64,000 nucleotides of DNA from contig NZ_VLKJ01000005.1 in the NCBI RefSeq assembly GCF_007830315.1, positions 62,001 to 126,000 of the forward strand, in the 5' to 3' direction. Below, one piece after another: positions 32,372-41,344 of this stretch (position 1 is the first letter of the stretch; the number at the start of each line of letters is the position of its first letter). The DNA comes from Novosphingobium taihuense. Its GTDB lineage: Bacteria > Pseudomonadota > Alphaproteobacteria > Sphingomonadales > Sphingomonadaceae. The notes under the pieces were generated by a model. The model was not told the DNA's origin. It worked only from the letters and a program-made list of their open reading frames with translations, and searched no databases. The translations under genes and the position numbers were made by a program.

Positions 32372-33669
32372 GCGCCGAACCCACCACGAAAACGTCGGGC
32401 CAGCGCAGCCGCAAGGATCTTGCCTGCACCGCCGCGGCCAGCGCCTATCAGAAGCAGTTCGGCGCCGATCTCAAGCGCCGCGTGGTGGACGAGGGCGAGC
32501 CCTTCGCCATTGTCCAGGCCGATACCCCGCACGAGATCTTTCACGTTATGGGCATCCCGATCATCACCAACCAGTGGTGGTCGGCCTATATCTCGGCCAA
32601 GCAGCTTTCGAACCATTACTTCGAAGTGATGGCGCAGGCCGGTTACCCCAAGAACAGCTGCAAGTACTGCTCGCTGGGCCTTGCCTGCACGCTGGCCAAC
32701 GATCCGAAGACCGCGCCCTGGGGCGGCTTGCCCAAGCCCACTGTGCTGGTCGCGCGGATGACCTGCGATTGCATCCAGCACGTGTTCGGGCAGTGGGCCG
32801 ATGCGCTGGGCAGCGAATTCTTCCCGATGGAAGCGCCCGCGTGGGAGCACAAGGACCCGCGCTGGTTCGCCCATTCGAAGGACCAGTGGGAACAGGTCTA
32901 TGACGCAGATCGCATTGCCTTGGCGGTGTCGGAAATGCGCGATCTCATCACGCTGCTGGAAAACCGCACCGGCCGCAAGTTCGACGAGGCCAAGCTCCAT
33001 TACCTGATGGAGCGGATCAACGAACAGGAAGGCTATATCTGGGAAGCGGCGCAGGCCATCGGCACGGCGCGGCCGTGCCCGGTCTCTATTGCCGAACAGA
33101 TGCCCAACACCATGATCCCGCAATGGCACCGCGGTTCGGACTGGGCTGTGGGTCACGCCAGGCGCTTCCGCGACGAGGTGATGGAACGCATTGCGGCGGG
33201 TGAGGGCAGTGCCACCAACGAGAAGATCCGCCTGATGTGGATCGGCGCGGGGGTGTGGCACGATCCCGGCTTCTATCAGGCGCTGGAAGAGCGCATGGGC
33301 GCGGTGTTCGTCTGGTCGATGTACATGCCCTTTGCAGGTCCCCAGTACATCCGCGAGGTGCAGGGCAGGCCGATGGAGGCGCTGGCCAGCCGCATCTGTT
33401 CGATGAACGAGGTGCTGCACCTGCCGCCATGGATGAACGGATGGATGACGAGCGAGGCGGAACGCTGCGGCATCGATGCCTGCGTGGTGCTGCTGCCGCC
33501 GGAAAACCGCCTGTCGCAATCGGGCACCAAGATCACGGCCGAGGCGCTGGAAAAGGCGGGCGTGCCGGTGCTGATGATCGATGCCGACATGGTCGATGCC
33601 GCCAATTGGGATCACGACAGGATGGTCGGCATGGTGGCCGAATTCCTGCAGAAGCGAGGGCTGGCGTGA
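32368..33669 (+). CDS. 2-hydroxyacyl-CoA dehydratase / benzoyl-CoA reductase-family protein, large subunit
   Basis: A 433-residue protein of the HgdA/BcrC-like family. Cysteines cluster in YPKNSCKYCSLGLAC (C98, C101, C107) and ARMTCDC (C133, C135), where the radical-type dehydratases bind a [4Fe-4S] cluster. The C-terminal GIDACVVLLPPENRLSQSGTKI...KAGVPVLMIDADMVD matches the family core, but the cysteine often found in the segment after VVLL is absent. These enzymes are normally oxygen-sensitive and need an ATP-driven activator, none of which is seen here. GTG start overlapping the CoA-transferase stop; GCAGGAG upstream. A role as a CoA-ester dehydratase or reductase is inferred. Confidence 0.75.
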   Translation: MSAEPTTKTSGQRSRKDLACTAAASAYQKQFGADLKRRVVDEGEPFAIVQADTPHEIFHVMGIPIITNQWWSAYISAKQLSNHYFEVMAQAGYPKNSCKYCSLGLACTLANDPKTAPWGGLPKPTVLVARMTCDCIQHVFGQWADALGSEFFPMEAPAWEHKDPRWFAHSKDQWEQVYDADRIALAVSEMRDLITLLENRTGRKFDEAKLHYLMERINEQEGYIWEAAQAIGTARPCPVSIAEQMPNTMIPQWHRGSDWAVGHARRFRDEVMERIAAGEGSATNEKIRLMWIGAGVWHDPGFYQALEERMGAVFVWSMYMPFAGPQYIREVQGRPMEALASRICSMNEVLHLPPWMNGWMTSEAERCGIDACVVLLPPENRLSQSGTKITAEALEKAGVPVLMIDADMVDAANWDHDRMVGMVAEFLQKRGLA

Positions 33670-34697
33670 GGCTTTTCGCTGCCCTGCTGATCCTGCTGCT
33701 GGCCGCCTGCGCCCGTCCGGTCGATCCGGGCGTGACGGAACTGACCTATGCTTCGCCCTACACGCCCAGCCATCCGTTCTCGAAGGCGGATCAGGAATGG
33801 ATGGCCTTTGTCGAGAAGCGCTCGAACGGCCGCATCCGGATCAAGCCGGTTTGGTCGGGCGCGCTGCTTTCGTCGGACATGTCGATGGAGGAGCTGCGCC
33901 ATGGGGTGGCCGACATCGGCCTGATCACGCCGATCTATGTGCGCGGTGGCACGCACCTGCTGCGTATCCAGACCGGGTTCTATCAGGGGGCGGACAGCGT
34001 TGAATCGCAGGTGGCGCTCTATGGCTGCATCGTGGACGCCAACCCCCAGGTGGCGCGTGAACTGGCCGGCCTGAAAGTGCTGGCGGTGCAGGGCGGCACG
34101 CTGCCGGGGGTGATCACTGCGAACAGGCAGGTGCGAAGCCTGGCCGACATCAAGGGACTGCGCATCCGCGCGCCGACCGAACTGCTGAGCGTGCTGGATT
34201 CCCTGGGTGCAGACCCGGTGAACATGCCGATGGGCGAGGTCTATTCGGCCATGGCCAAGGGCGTGATCGACGGGGTGATTGCGCCGGAAGACACCTTCAA
34301 GTCGCTGCACTTCGCCGAAATCTCGAAGCATTTCTACCAGATCGCCGTGCCCCGCGGCGCCTATCCTGCCCGCGCGATGAGCGAAAAGCGCTGGAACGCG
34401 CTGTCCGACGCTGACCGTGAGGTGTTGAACGAAGGCATTGCGGTGTGGGAAGCGGCACTGGCCCGGCAGGTGCGCGCGGCGGTGGAAAAGGGCAAAGCCG
34501 AGGCGGTATCGGCCAAGGTCAGCTTCAATCCTGCCAGCGCCGCAGACCAGCAGCGCTTTGACGCCATCTACCTGCGCGATTCCGAAGCCAACGCACGCGG
34601 CCTTGCCGCCTTCGGCATCGATGGCGAAGCGGCGTTCCGGTCTGCCCGCGCAGCGGTGAAGGGGCGGGACCGGATTATCTGCGGGAGCGGATCATGA
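33666..34697 (+). CDS. TRAP transporter periplasmic binding protein (DctP-like), predicted lipoprotein
   Basis: A 343-residue DctP-family protein that captures the acid substrate for DctQ/DctM. The start (GTG 33666, overlapping the previous stop) gives a lipoprotein signal with lipobox LAAC (C15), so it is probably membrane-tethered rather than free in the periplasm. Family blocks are NGRIRIKPVWSGAL, GVADIGLI, VRSLADIKGLRIRAP, LGADPVNMPMGEVYSAMAKGVIDGVIAP and ISKHFYQIA. The Arg in GLRIRAP is the usual carboxylate-binding residue. It overlaps the following hydrolase (ATGA). Confidence 0.88.
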   Translation: MRLFAALLILLLAACARPVDPGVTELTYASPYTPSHPFSKADQEWMAFVEKRSNGRIRIKPVWSGALLSSDMSMEELRHGVADIGLITPIYVRGGTHLLRIQTGFYQGADSVESQVALYGCIVDANPQVARELAGLKVLAVQGGTLPGVITANRQVRSLADIKGLRIRAPTELLSVLDSLGADPVNMPMGEVYSAMAKGVIDGVIAPEDTFKSLHFAEISKHFYQIAVPRGAYPARAMSEKRWNALSDADREVLNEGIAVWEAALARQVRAAVEKGKAEAVSAKVSFNPASAADQQRFDAIYLRDSEANARGLAAFGIDGEAAFRSARAAVKGRDRIICGSGS

Positions 34698-35617
34698 AGA
34701 CGCTGACATCGCTCACGCTCGCCTTTGCGCTCAGCGTATCGCCAGTCGCGGCTCATGTGCAAAGCGTCCGCACGATCGGCACCCCCGCTGGCACAGGCCG
34801 GATGCCCGCCATCGCGCAAGGCCGGGCCGACGCACCGGGCTACACGATCTACCGCCCTGCAAAGTGGCCAAGGCAGCGTCTGCCGCTGGTGCTGTGGGGC
34901 AATGGCGGCTGCCGCGACAATGGCCTCTCGGCCAGCCACTTCCTGCGCGAGATCGCCAGCCACGGCTATCTGGTCATCGCCAATGGTGCCCCGCGCGAGG
35001 AGCGCCCGGTCATGACTTCGCTTCCGCCCGCCAACGGTCCGCGTCCGACCGGTGCACCGCCACCCCGCGCGACGCCTGACGAGACGCAGGCCAGCCAACT
35101 CCTCGGCGCGATCGACTGGGTCAAGCGCAGCGATCTTGCGCGTCACGCAGACCTCGGCCGGATTGCCGTTATGGGCCATTCCTGCGGCGGGTTGCAGGCT
35201 CTTGCTGCTGCGGCTGACCCGCGTATCGATGCCGTGGTCGCCTTCAACAGCGGGGTTTACGTCCGCGCCGGATCGGGCTTGAGCGGTGTGGGCATTACCA
35301 AGGACGACCTTGCCAAACTCCACACCCCCGTCGCCTATATCCTCGGCGGACCTGACGACATCGCCTACCCCAACGGGTCTGACGATGTTGCCCGCATCGC
35401 CCATGTGCCGGTGTTCTTCGCCAATTCGCCCATTGGCCACGGCGGTACTTTCGGCCTCGCCAATGGCGGCGATTATGGCCGGATCGGCGCAGCTTGGCTC
35501 GATTGGCAGTTGAAGCACAAGCCAGCGGCGGGCGCGATGTTTACCGGCCCAGACTGCGGCCTGTGCAAGGACAAGCAATGGACCGTGGTCCGCAAGCAAT
35601 TCCCGGAGAAGCCATGA
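34694..35617 (+). CDS. Secreted alpha/beta hydrolase (module 1 copy)
   Basis: A 307-residue hydrolase with a signal peptide (ending SPVAAH). An oxyanion region LVLWGNGGC precedes Ser163 in GHSCGG. A probable acid lies in ILGGPDDIAYPNG, the His in GHGGTF, and a C-terminal CxxC-type pair in GPDCGLC. It is paralogous to 38086-39024: the same GNGGC, IASHGY, GHSCGGLQAL and GGPxDIAxPNG blocks are present. Related proteins act as chlorophyllase-like or dienelactone-type esterases. The substrate here is unknown. Overlaps both neighbours by ATGA. Confidence 0.82.
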   Translation: MKTLTSLTLAFALSVSPVAAHVQSVRTIGTPAGTGRMPAIAQGRADAPGYTIYRPAKWPRQRLPLVLWGNGGCRDNGLSASHFLREIASHGYLVIANGAPREERPVMTSLPPANGPRPTGAPPPRATPDETQASQLLGAIDWVKRSDLARHADLGRIAVMGHSCGGLQALAAAADPRIDAVVAFNSGVYVRAGSGLSGVGITKDDLAKLHTPVAYILGGPDDIAYPNGSDDVARIAHVPVFFANSPIGHGGTFGLANGGDYGRIGAAWLDWQLKHKPAAGAMFTGPDCGLCKDKQWTVVRKQFPEKP

Positions 35618-36789
35618 CGTCGTCTTCAACCGCCGGCCCCCTCTCCGGCATCCGGATCGCCGATTTCAGCCATGTCATGGCTGGGCCCTATGCCTCGCAC
35701 CTGCTGCGGATGATGGGGGCCGAAGTCATCAAGATCGAGCCTAAGGGCGGTGACGGCTTCCGCAACTATGGCGCTGACCGGCGCTATGATGGCATGTCGC
35801 CCGCGTTCATCGCTGCCAACGCGGGCAAGAAGTCCATCGCGCTCGATCTCAAGGATGAGGCCGACCTTGCCATTGCCAGGGGCGTTGTCGCCCGGTCCGA
35901 CGTGCTGCTGGAGAATTTCCGCCCCGGTGTGATGGCGCGGCTCGGCCTCGGCTATGAAGCCGCCTGCGATCTGCGCCCCGATCTGATCTATTGCTCGGTT
36001 TCCGGCTATGGCCAGGACGGTCCGCATCGCGATTGGCCCGCCATCGACAACATCGTGCAGGCGACCAGCGGCATGATGATGCTCAGCGGGGACGAGGGCG
36101 ATCCGCCGGTGCGCGTGGGCTTCCCGATCGTCGATACCCTTACCGGCCAGACCGCTGCCATGGCGATCCTTGGTGCATTGATGCAGCGTGAGCGCGGTGG
36201 AGGTGGCAGCAAGCTCGACGTTTCGATGTTCGATGCCAGCCTTGCTTTCATGACTTCGGCGCTGACTCCGTTTCTCGTCACCGGTAAGCCGATGAACCGC
36301 ATGGGCAACACCGGCTACAGCGGACTTCCCACCGCATCGCTTTTTGCCGCGCGCGATGGCAGGCAGATTTCGCTCGGCGTGGTGCAACCCCTGCAGTTCG
36401 CCGCGCTTGCCCGCGAACTCAGGCATGAGGATTGGCTGACCGACGAACGCTTCGCCACGCCCGACGGCCGCCGCGCCAATTTCGATGCGATGCATGCAGA
36501 ACTTTCTGCCGTTTTCGCGACGGGCGATGCCGCCGACTGGGAACAGCGCCTGAGCAGTGCCGGCATCCCCTGTGGCATGGTGCGCCGGGTTGACGAAGCT
36601 GGCGCACTGGCGGGCGAGGGCGCGCTGATGGAGCTTGAAATCCCCGGCCTCCCGCAGGAACGCGTGCAGATCCCCGGCCCCGGCTATCGCGTGGCAGGGC
36701 AAGCTGGACCGGCACTCGCCGCGCCACCGCGCCTTGATGCCGACCGCGCCGATATCCTTGCGTGGCTGGCGCAGGAGCCTGCAGCGTGA
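35614..36789 (+). CDS. CaiB/BaiF (class III) CoA-transferase, single domain
   Basis: A 391-residue CoA-transferase: IRIADFSHVMAGPYASHLLRMMGAEVIKIEP at the N-terminus, DVLLENFRPGVMARLGLG, and the catalytic Asp D174 in FPIVDTLTG. Standard length, all core elements present. The ATG at 35614 overlaps the preceding stop (ATGA); the 40-residue longer frame lies inside the hydrolase gene. A second CoA-transferase in the same operon suggests two acids, or an acid and its breakdown product, are activated. Confidence 0.92.
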   Translation: MTSSSTAGPLSGIRIADFSHVMAGPYASHLLRMMGAEVIKIEPKGGDGFRNYGADRRYDGMSPAFIAANAGKKSIALDLKDEADLAIARGVVARSDVLLENFRPGVMARLGLGYEAACDLRPDLIYCSVSGYGQDGPHRDWPAIDNIVQATSGMMMLSGDEGDPPVRVGFPIVDTLTGQTAAMAILGALMQRERGGGGSKLDVSMFDASLAFMTSALTPFLVTGKPMNRMGNTGYSGLPTASLFAARDGRQISLGVVQPLQFAALARELRHEDWLTDERFATPDGRRANFDAMHAELSAVFATGDAADWEQRLSSAGIPCGMVRRVDEAGALAGEGALMELEIPGLPQERVQIPGPGYRVAGQAGPALAAPPRLDADRADILAWLAQEPAA

Positions 36790-38069
36790 AATCGCGATTG
36801 CTGCTGGCATCGCTCGCGCTGATCGCTGCACCGACCTTTGCGCAGGACAGCCCGCAGCCGCGCATGATCGAAGGCACTCTTGCCATTGGGGCGAAGTGGC
36901 AGGCGCTGGTTCCGGCAAACTTCAATGGCAGCCTGCTCCTGTGGAGCCACGGCTACTCTCCCCGCATCGATCCTGCCGAACCCGCGCCTGCGCAATATCG
37001 CGATCTGCTTCTGGCAAAAGGCTATGCGCTAATAGCGTCTGACTATGGTGCGGGTGGCTGGTCGCTGGAACAGGCGGTCCCGTCGCAGCGCGCCACGGTC
37101 GAAGCCTTTGCCGCGCGCGAGGGCCGGCCGGCAAGGGTGCTGGCCTGGGGCGCCTCGATGGGCGGCCTGATTTCCACCGCACTGGCCGAGCAGGATCGGC
37201 CAGTGATCGACGGCGCGCTGGCAATGTGCCCGTCGATCGGCGGCGCGGTCGGCATGATGAACATGGGACTGGACGGGGCCTTCGCTACCGCCACCCTGAT
37301 CGCGCCCAACTCTGGCCTGTCGCTGGTCAACGTGGCAGACGACATGGCCAATGGCCGCAAGGCGATGGCGGCAGTCGACGCTGCCCGCCAGACCCGTGAA
37401 GGGCGGGCGCGGATCGCACTGGCTGGCGTGCTCGGCGGCATTCCCGGCTGGACCCGTCCCGACCACCCCGAACCCGCTGCCGACGATGTAGAAACGCAAG
37501 TCGACGAGATCGCCGCGACGCTGGTCATGGGCACCTTCATGCCGCGCAACGATCAGGAGAGCCGCGCTGGCGGAGCGTTCTCGTGGAACACGGGCGTCGA
37601 CTACGCGCGGCAGCTCGACCGTTCGGGGCGCCGGCCATTCATCGAAGCGCTGTACCGCAAGGCCGGGCTGAGCCTGACGCGCGATCTCGCCACATTGGCC
37701 AAGACCCCACGCATCACCGCCAAGCCTTCCGCCGTGCGCTACATGCTGAAAAACTACACGCCCACGGCGCGTCCGCGCGTGCCGCTGGTATCGCTGCAGG
37801 CGGTGGGGGATGGGCTGACCTCGCCCTCACTGCAACGCGCCTATGCCGATGCCGCGCCGCTCAGGATGATGCAGCCGCTATGGCACAAGGGTGCAGGTCA
37901 TTGCCGCCTGCCCGCAGAGCAGGTTCTGGCGGCGATCACCCATCTCGAAACGCGTCTTGCCACTGGCCATTGGCCGGCACGCCCGCAGCAGTTCGTCGAC
38001 CATACACCGCCGCCCATGCTGCGACTGTGCGTTCGGCAGGGCGGAGCCTCTGGCCCGCGCTGCCGATAG
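36786..38069 (+). CDS. Secreted alpha/beta hydrolase, DUF6351/tannase-like
   Basis: A 427-residue exported hydrolase with a signal peptide (ending APTFAQ). An oxyanion-type LLLWSHGYSP precedes Ser124 in WGASMGGLIS; a late GAGHCRLP holds the likely catalytic His. It is unlike the GHSCGG hydrolases next door, so it is not a duplicate. The GTG at 36786 overlaps the CoA-transferase stop (GTGA). Last gene of the plus-strand operon, converging on the minus-strand hydrolase 16 bases away. It probably trims ester side groups from the same substrate. Confidence 0.75.
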   Translation: MKSRLLLASLALIAAPTFAQDSPQPRMIEGTLAIGAKWQALVPANFNGSLLLWSHGYSPRIDPAEPAPAQYRDLLLAKGYALIASDYGAGGWSLEQAVPSQRATVEAFAAREGRPARVLAWGASMGGLISTALAEQDRPVIDGALAMCPSIGGAVGMMNMGLDGAFATATLIAPNSGLSLVNVADDMANGRKAMAAVDAARQTREGRARIALAGVLGGIPGWTRPDHPEPAADDVETQVDEIAATLVMGTFMPRNDQESRAGGAFSWNTGVDYARQLDRSGRRPFIEALYRKAGLSLTRDLATLAKTPRITAKPSAVRYMLKNYTPTARPRVPLVSLQAVGDGLTSPSLQRAYADAAPLRMMQPLWHKGAGHCRLPAEQVLAAITHLETRLATGHWPARPQQFVDHTPPPMLRLCVRQGGASGPRCR

Positions 38070-38085
38070 TCGGCCAAGCCCGATG

Positions 38086-39024
38086 TCAGTCGATCCCCTT
38101 CTTTTCGATCGTCCAACCGGGCACCACGCAGAGGCGGCAATTGCTGCCCGTAAAACTCCGCGCCGCGGTCCTGTCACCGCGAAGCTGCCATTCCAGCCAG
38201 TCAACCGAAAGCGCGGCTACCGCGCCGCCGTTGGCAGAATGGAACGTCCCGCCATGGCCCACGGGCAACTGCACCAGCGCTGCCGGGACCTTGGCGATCC
38301 GCTTGAAATCGTCAGTGCCATTGGGGAACGCGATGTCTTCCGGTCCGCCAAGGACATAGAGCACCGGGGTGTGCAGCTTTTCCAGCATCGCCTTGTTCAC
38401 GCTGATGCCGCGGATCGGGTTGGTACCGTCGGTGAACACGCCGCTGTTGTGGACCAAAACCGCGCGAATGCGGGGATCGGGCGCGAGTTCGAGCGCCTGC
38501 AGTCCGCCGCAGCTGTGCCCGGCGACGGCCAGCGCCCTGGTATCGATCCGGCCATAGAGCGCGCTGCCCTTGCGCGCGTTCTCCGTCAGAGCCCAATCGA
38601 GCCCCGCTTTGACGTCGGCGCTGGTGGTGGCGACCGGGGGCAATTGGCCAGACTTGTCTGCCATGCGCGGCTCTCTCTTTCTGGTCGCGCCCGGGCCGCT
38701 CATGATCTCGCCCGGCGCGATCACGATATAGCCGTGGCTGGCAATCTCGATCAGGTGCTGCCGCGCGCTGGCGCCATCGGCACTGCACCCGCCATTACCC
38801 CATACGAGCACGCCCAGCTCCTTCGACGTTGCCATGTCAGCGGGGCGGTAGATCACGTGCGCGGGCAGGCTTGCATCCTGCGTCATGACCGCTGGATGCG
38901 CTCCGGTGCCCGGGCCGACCGGCATCGTGTCATAGGCGCTGGGTTGTTCCTGTGCCGCCAATGGCGCGGCAGCAAGGGTCAGGGCAAGAGTGGCAGCGAT
39001 CTGGTTCTTCAAGCGATCCTCCAT
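38086..39024 (-). CDS. Secreted alpha/beta hydrolase (module 2 copy)
   Basis: A 312-residue paralogue of the hydrolase at 34694-35617. It has a signal peptide (ending APLAAQ), VLVWGNGGC, the nucleophile in GHSCGGLQAL, GGPEDIAFPNG, GHGGTF and a C-terminal GSNCRLC. Start: ATG 39024 with GGGAAA upstream. A TTG at 39012 has GGAGG at ideal distance and gives a shorter signal peptide, so it may be the true start. It is transcribed away from module 2; the shared promoter gap holds the perfect GCAAGCGCTTGC palindrome. Confidence 0.83.
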   Translation of the reverse strand: MEDRLKNQIAATLALTLAAAPLAAQEQPSAYDTMPVGPGTGAHPAVMTQDASLPAHVIYRPADMATSKELGVLVWGNGGCSADGASARQHLIEIASHGYIVIAPGEIMSGPGATRKREPRMADKSGQLPPVATTSADVKAGLDWALTENARKGSALYGRIDTRALAVAGHSCGGLQALELAPDPRIRAVLVHNSGVFTDGTNPIRGISVNKAMLEKLHTPVLYVLGGPEDIAFPNGTDDFKRIAKVPAALVQLPVGHGGTFHSANGGAVAALSVDWLEWQLRGDRTAARSFTGSNCRLCVVPGWTIEKKGID

Positions 39025-39061
39025 CGTTTCCCGAGTACATTTGTCCAACATATTCTGCAAT

Positions 39062-39073
39062 GCAAGCGCTTGC
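39062..39073. promoter_or_regulatory. LacI-type operator candidate B (perfect palindrome)
   Basis: GCAAGCGCTTGC is a 12-bp perfect palindrome with the CG centre typical of LacI-family operators. It lies in the divergent promoter gap between the hydrolase and the second CapA-like gene, about 40-55 bases from each start. Confidence 0.58.
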
Positions 39074-39125
39074 GTAAATCGCGGGGCGCATTTAAGCAAT
39101 GTGTCATAACAATGAAGGGAGAGGG

Positions 39126-40247
39126 GTGATTCATACCGTGCTGGCCACCGGCGATCTCGCGATGGACCGCGATGATTATGACGCCTGCTTTGCCGGGACG
39201 GCCGATCTCCTGCGCGCGGCCGACGTGGTGTTTGGCCAGCTCGAAACCAGCTTTGCCGAAGAGGGTGTCCGTCTGCCCCAGGCGCGCCACGCCGTTCTCG
39301 CCCGGCCTGAAGGCGCCGCAGCGCTTGGCCGCGCAGGCTTCGATGTGATCTCGATGGCAGGCAACCACGTGATGGACTGGGGCCACGAAGCCTTCTTCGA
39401 AACGCGTGGTCACCTTGAAAGCGCCGGCATGAGCGTCGTCGGGGCCGGCGCCAACATCGACGAAGCCCGCCGCCCGGTGATCCGTACTCTGGGCGATGGC
39501 ACCCGCGTCGCCTTCCTCGCCTATTCCAGCATCCTCCCGCATTCCTACTGGGCGGACGAGCGCCGTCCCGGTTGCGCGCCGATGCGGGCCTTCACCGTCT
39601 ACGAACAGATCGAGCATGACCAGCCCGGCACCCCCGCGCGCGTCCACACTTACCCGCACCGCGAAGATCTGGCTGCGATGGAGGCCGATATCCGCGCCGC
39701 GAAACAGCAGGCCGACGTGGTGCTCGTCTCGCACCACTGGGGCATCCACTTCGTTCGCGCGGTGATTGCCGATTACCAGCGTGATGTTGCCCGCGCTGCG
39801 ATCGCCGCCGGGGCAGACGCGATCTTCGGCGGCCACGCCCATATCCTCAAGGGGTGCGAACTGATCGACGGCAAGCCGGTGTTCTACTCGCTCTGCAACT
39901 TCGCCACCGATCTTGCGATGGACGAAGCCCACGCCAATTCGAAGAGTTTCAACGAGATCCGCGTCCTTGCCGAAGAGTGGGAGCCGGATTTCGAAAGCCT
40001 CTACAACTTTCCCAAGGCTGCGCGCCTGTCGATGATCGCGCGGCTTGAAATCGCCGGCGGCAAGGTCCTGCGGGCAGGTCTTCTCCCGCTCGTCATCGGC
40101 CGAGACGCTGTGCCGCGCCTCGCCGAACCGGGTGGCGAGGATCACGCCGCGGTTATCGAATATCTCACCGCAGTCACGCAAGAGGCGGGCCTGAACGCCC
40201 GCTATCGTCCGGTCGATGAGATGGTCGTGCTGGAGCAGGCAGCATGA
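39126..40247 (+). CDS. CapA-family metallophosphatase-like protein, module 2
   Basis: About 373 residues and paralogous to 26550-27653. Metal-site motifs are ATGDLAMD, GQLETS, MAGNHVMDWG, VSHHWG and FGGHAHILKG. No signal peptide or anchor, so it is cytoplasmic. The start is taken as GTG 39126 next to AAGGGAGAGG; an ATG at 39099 would add nine residues. It overlaps the membrane-protein gene by ATGA. Retention of this gene in both modules, beside TonB/transport genes, implies a shared step. The chemistry is unknown. Confidence 0.82.
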   Translation: MIHTVLATGDLAMDRDDYDACFAGTADLLRAADVVFGQLETSFAEEGVRLPQARHAVLARPEGAAALGRAGFDVISMAGNHVMDWGHEAFFETRGHLESAGMSVVGAGANIDEARRPVIRTLGDGTRVAFLAYSSILPHSYWADERRPGCAPMRAFTVYEQIEHDQPGTPARVHTYPHREDLAAMEADIRAAKQQADVVLVSHHWGIHFVRAVIADYQRDVARAAIAAGADAIFGGHAHILKGCELIDGKPVFYSLCNFATDLAMDEAHANSKSFNEIRVLAEEWEPDFESLYNFPKAARLSMIARLEIAGGKVLRAGLLPLVIGRDAVPRLAEPGGEDHAAVIEYLTAVTQEAGLNARYRPVDEMVVLEQAA

Positions 40248-41284
40248 AGGCCCGCGCCACCGCATTTCCGCTTGAAGGCTACGTCCTGCTCTATCTGCTG
40301 GCGTATCTGCCGAACGTGATCGTGACGAAGCTGGTCACCTCTCAGCCGCATGCCGGCCTTGGCCGCCCACTGACAGGGCTGGAAACGCTGCCCGCCTCGC
40401 TGATCATCAACATGGTCCTGACCTGGGGCTTCATCTGGCTCTCGGGTTGGCACCGCGATGCCAACAAGATCGCGATTGGTCCGATCCGCCTGCCGTTCCC
40501 AAGGTTCTACACGTTCCTTTCGGGCCTCGGCACCTCGCTGGTGCTGTTCACCGTGCCGCTCAGCTTCACGATCCCCAATGTCAGCATTCCCTTCATCCAG
40601 CTGGTCATGCGCGGCGATATCCTGATCATCGCGCCGCTGGTTGACGTGTTGTTCGGTCGCCGCGTGCGCTGGTGGAGCTGGACCGCACTGGCCATGGTGC
40701 TCTTCGCGCTGGTCATCACCGTGTCCGACCGGGGCGGGCTGAAGCTGCCGCCGATCGCGATTCTCACCGTGGTGCTTTACACCCTGGGCTATTTCCTGCG
40801 CCTGTTCGTGATGACCAAGATCTCGAAAAGCGGCGATCCGGCATCGGTAAGGCGCTATTTCGTCGAGGAAAAGATGATCGCGCTGCCGCTGTCGGTGGTG
40901 ATCCTCGGCGCTATTTCGGCCAGCGGCATCGGCGGACAATCCGGCGAGCTTGCCTGGGGCTTCATCGGCGTGTGGAGCGATCCGGTGCTGCTCGACCTGT
41001 TCTGGATCGGTGCCACGCTCACCGTGATCTCGGTGCTGGCGATCATCATCCTGCTCGACCCGCGCGAGAACGCCTATTGCGTGCCGCTAGAACGCGCGGC
41101 GAGCCTTGTTGCCGGAATTGGCGGCTCGGTGCTGCTGGCATGGTTCTGGGGCCTGAAGATGCCGCGCGATGCCGAATTGATCGGCGCAGGCGTGCTCGTC
41201 GGTGCCATCGTCCTGCTCTCGCTTGCGCCCAGGATGTCGGCCCGCAACGCAGCCCGTGCTGCTGCACGAAGTGAAATCGCCTGA
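40244..41284 (+). CDS. Multi-pass integral membrane protein of unknown function
   Basis: A 346-residue inner-membrane protein with about ten hydrophobic helices, e.g. GYVLLYLLAYLPNVIVTKLV, SLIINMVLTWGFIWLSGW, ALAMVLFALVITV and LVAGIGGSVLLAWFWGL. The charged residues between them look cytoplasmic. The overall pattern recalls DMT/EamA-like carriers but I recognise no diagnostic motif. Sitting between CapA-like and TonB receptor genes and coupled to the former, it could be the inner-membrane importer of module 2, taking the place that TRAP has in module 1. That is inference. Confidence 0.72.
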   Translation: MKARATAFPLEGYVLLYLLAYLPNVIVTKLVTSQPHAGLGRPLTGLETLPASLIINMVLTWGFIWLSGWHRDANKIAIGPIRLPFPRFYTFLSGLGTSLVLFTVPLSFTIPNVSIPFIQLVMRGDILIIAPLVDVLFGRRVRWWSWTALAMVLFALVITVSDRGGLKLPPIAILTVVLYTLGYFLRLFVMTKISKSGDPASVRRYFVEEKMIALPLSVVILGAISASGIGGQSGELAWGFIGVWSDPVLLDLFWIGATLTVISVLAIIILLDPRENAYCVPLERAASLVAGIGGSVLLAWFWGLKMPRDAELIGAGVLVGAIVLLSLAPRMSARNAARAAARSEIA

Positions 41285-41344
41285 TTGCAATGCCTTGCCC
41301 GTCCATCTGCGCCGGGCTGTGAAGATACAAATGGGAGACTGAAG

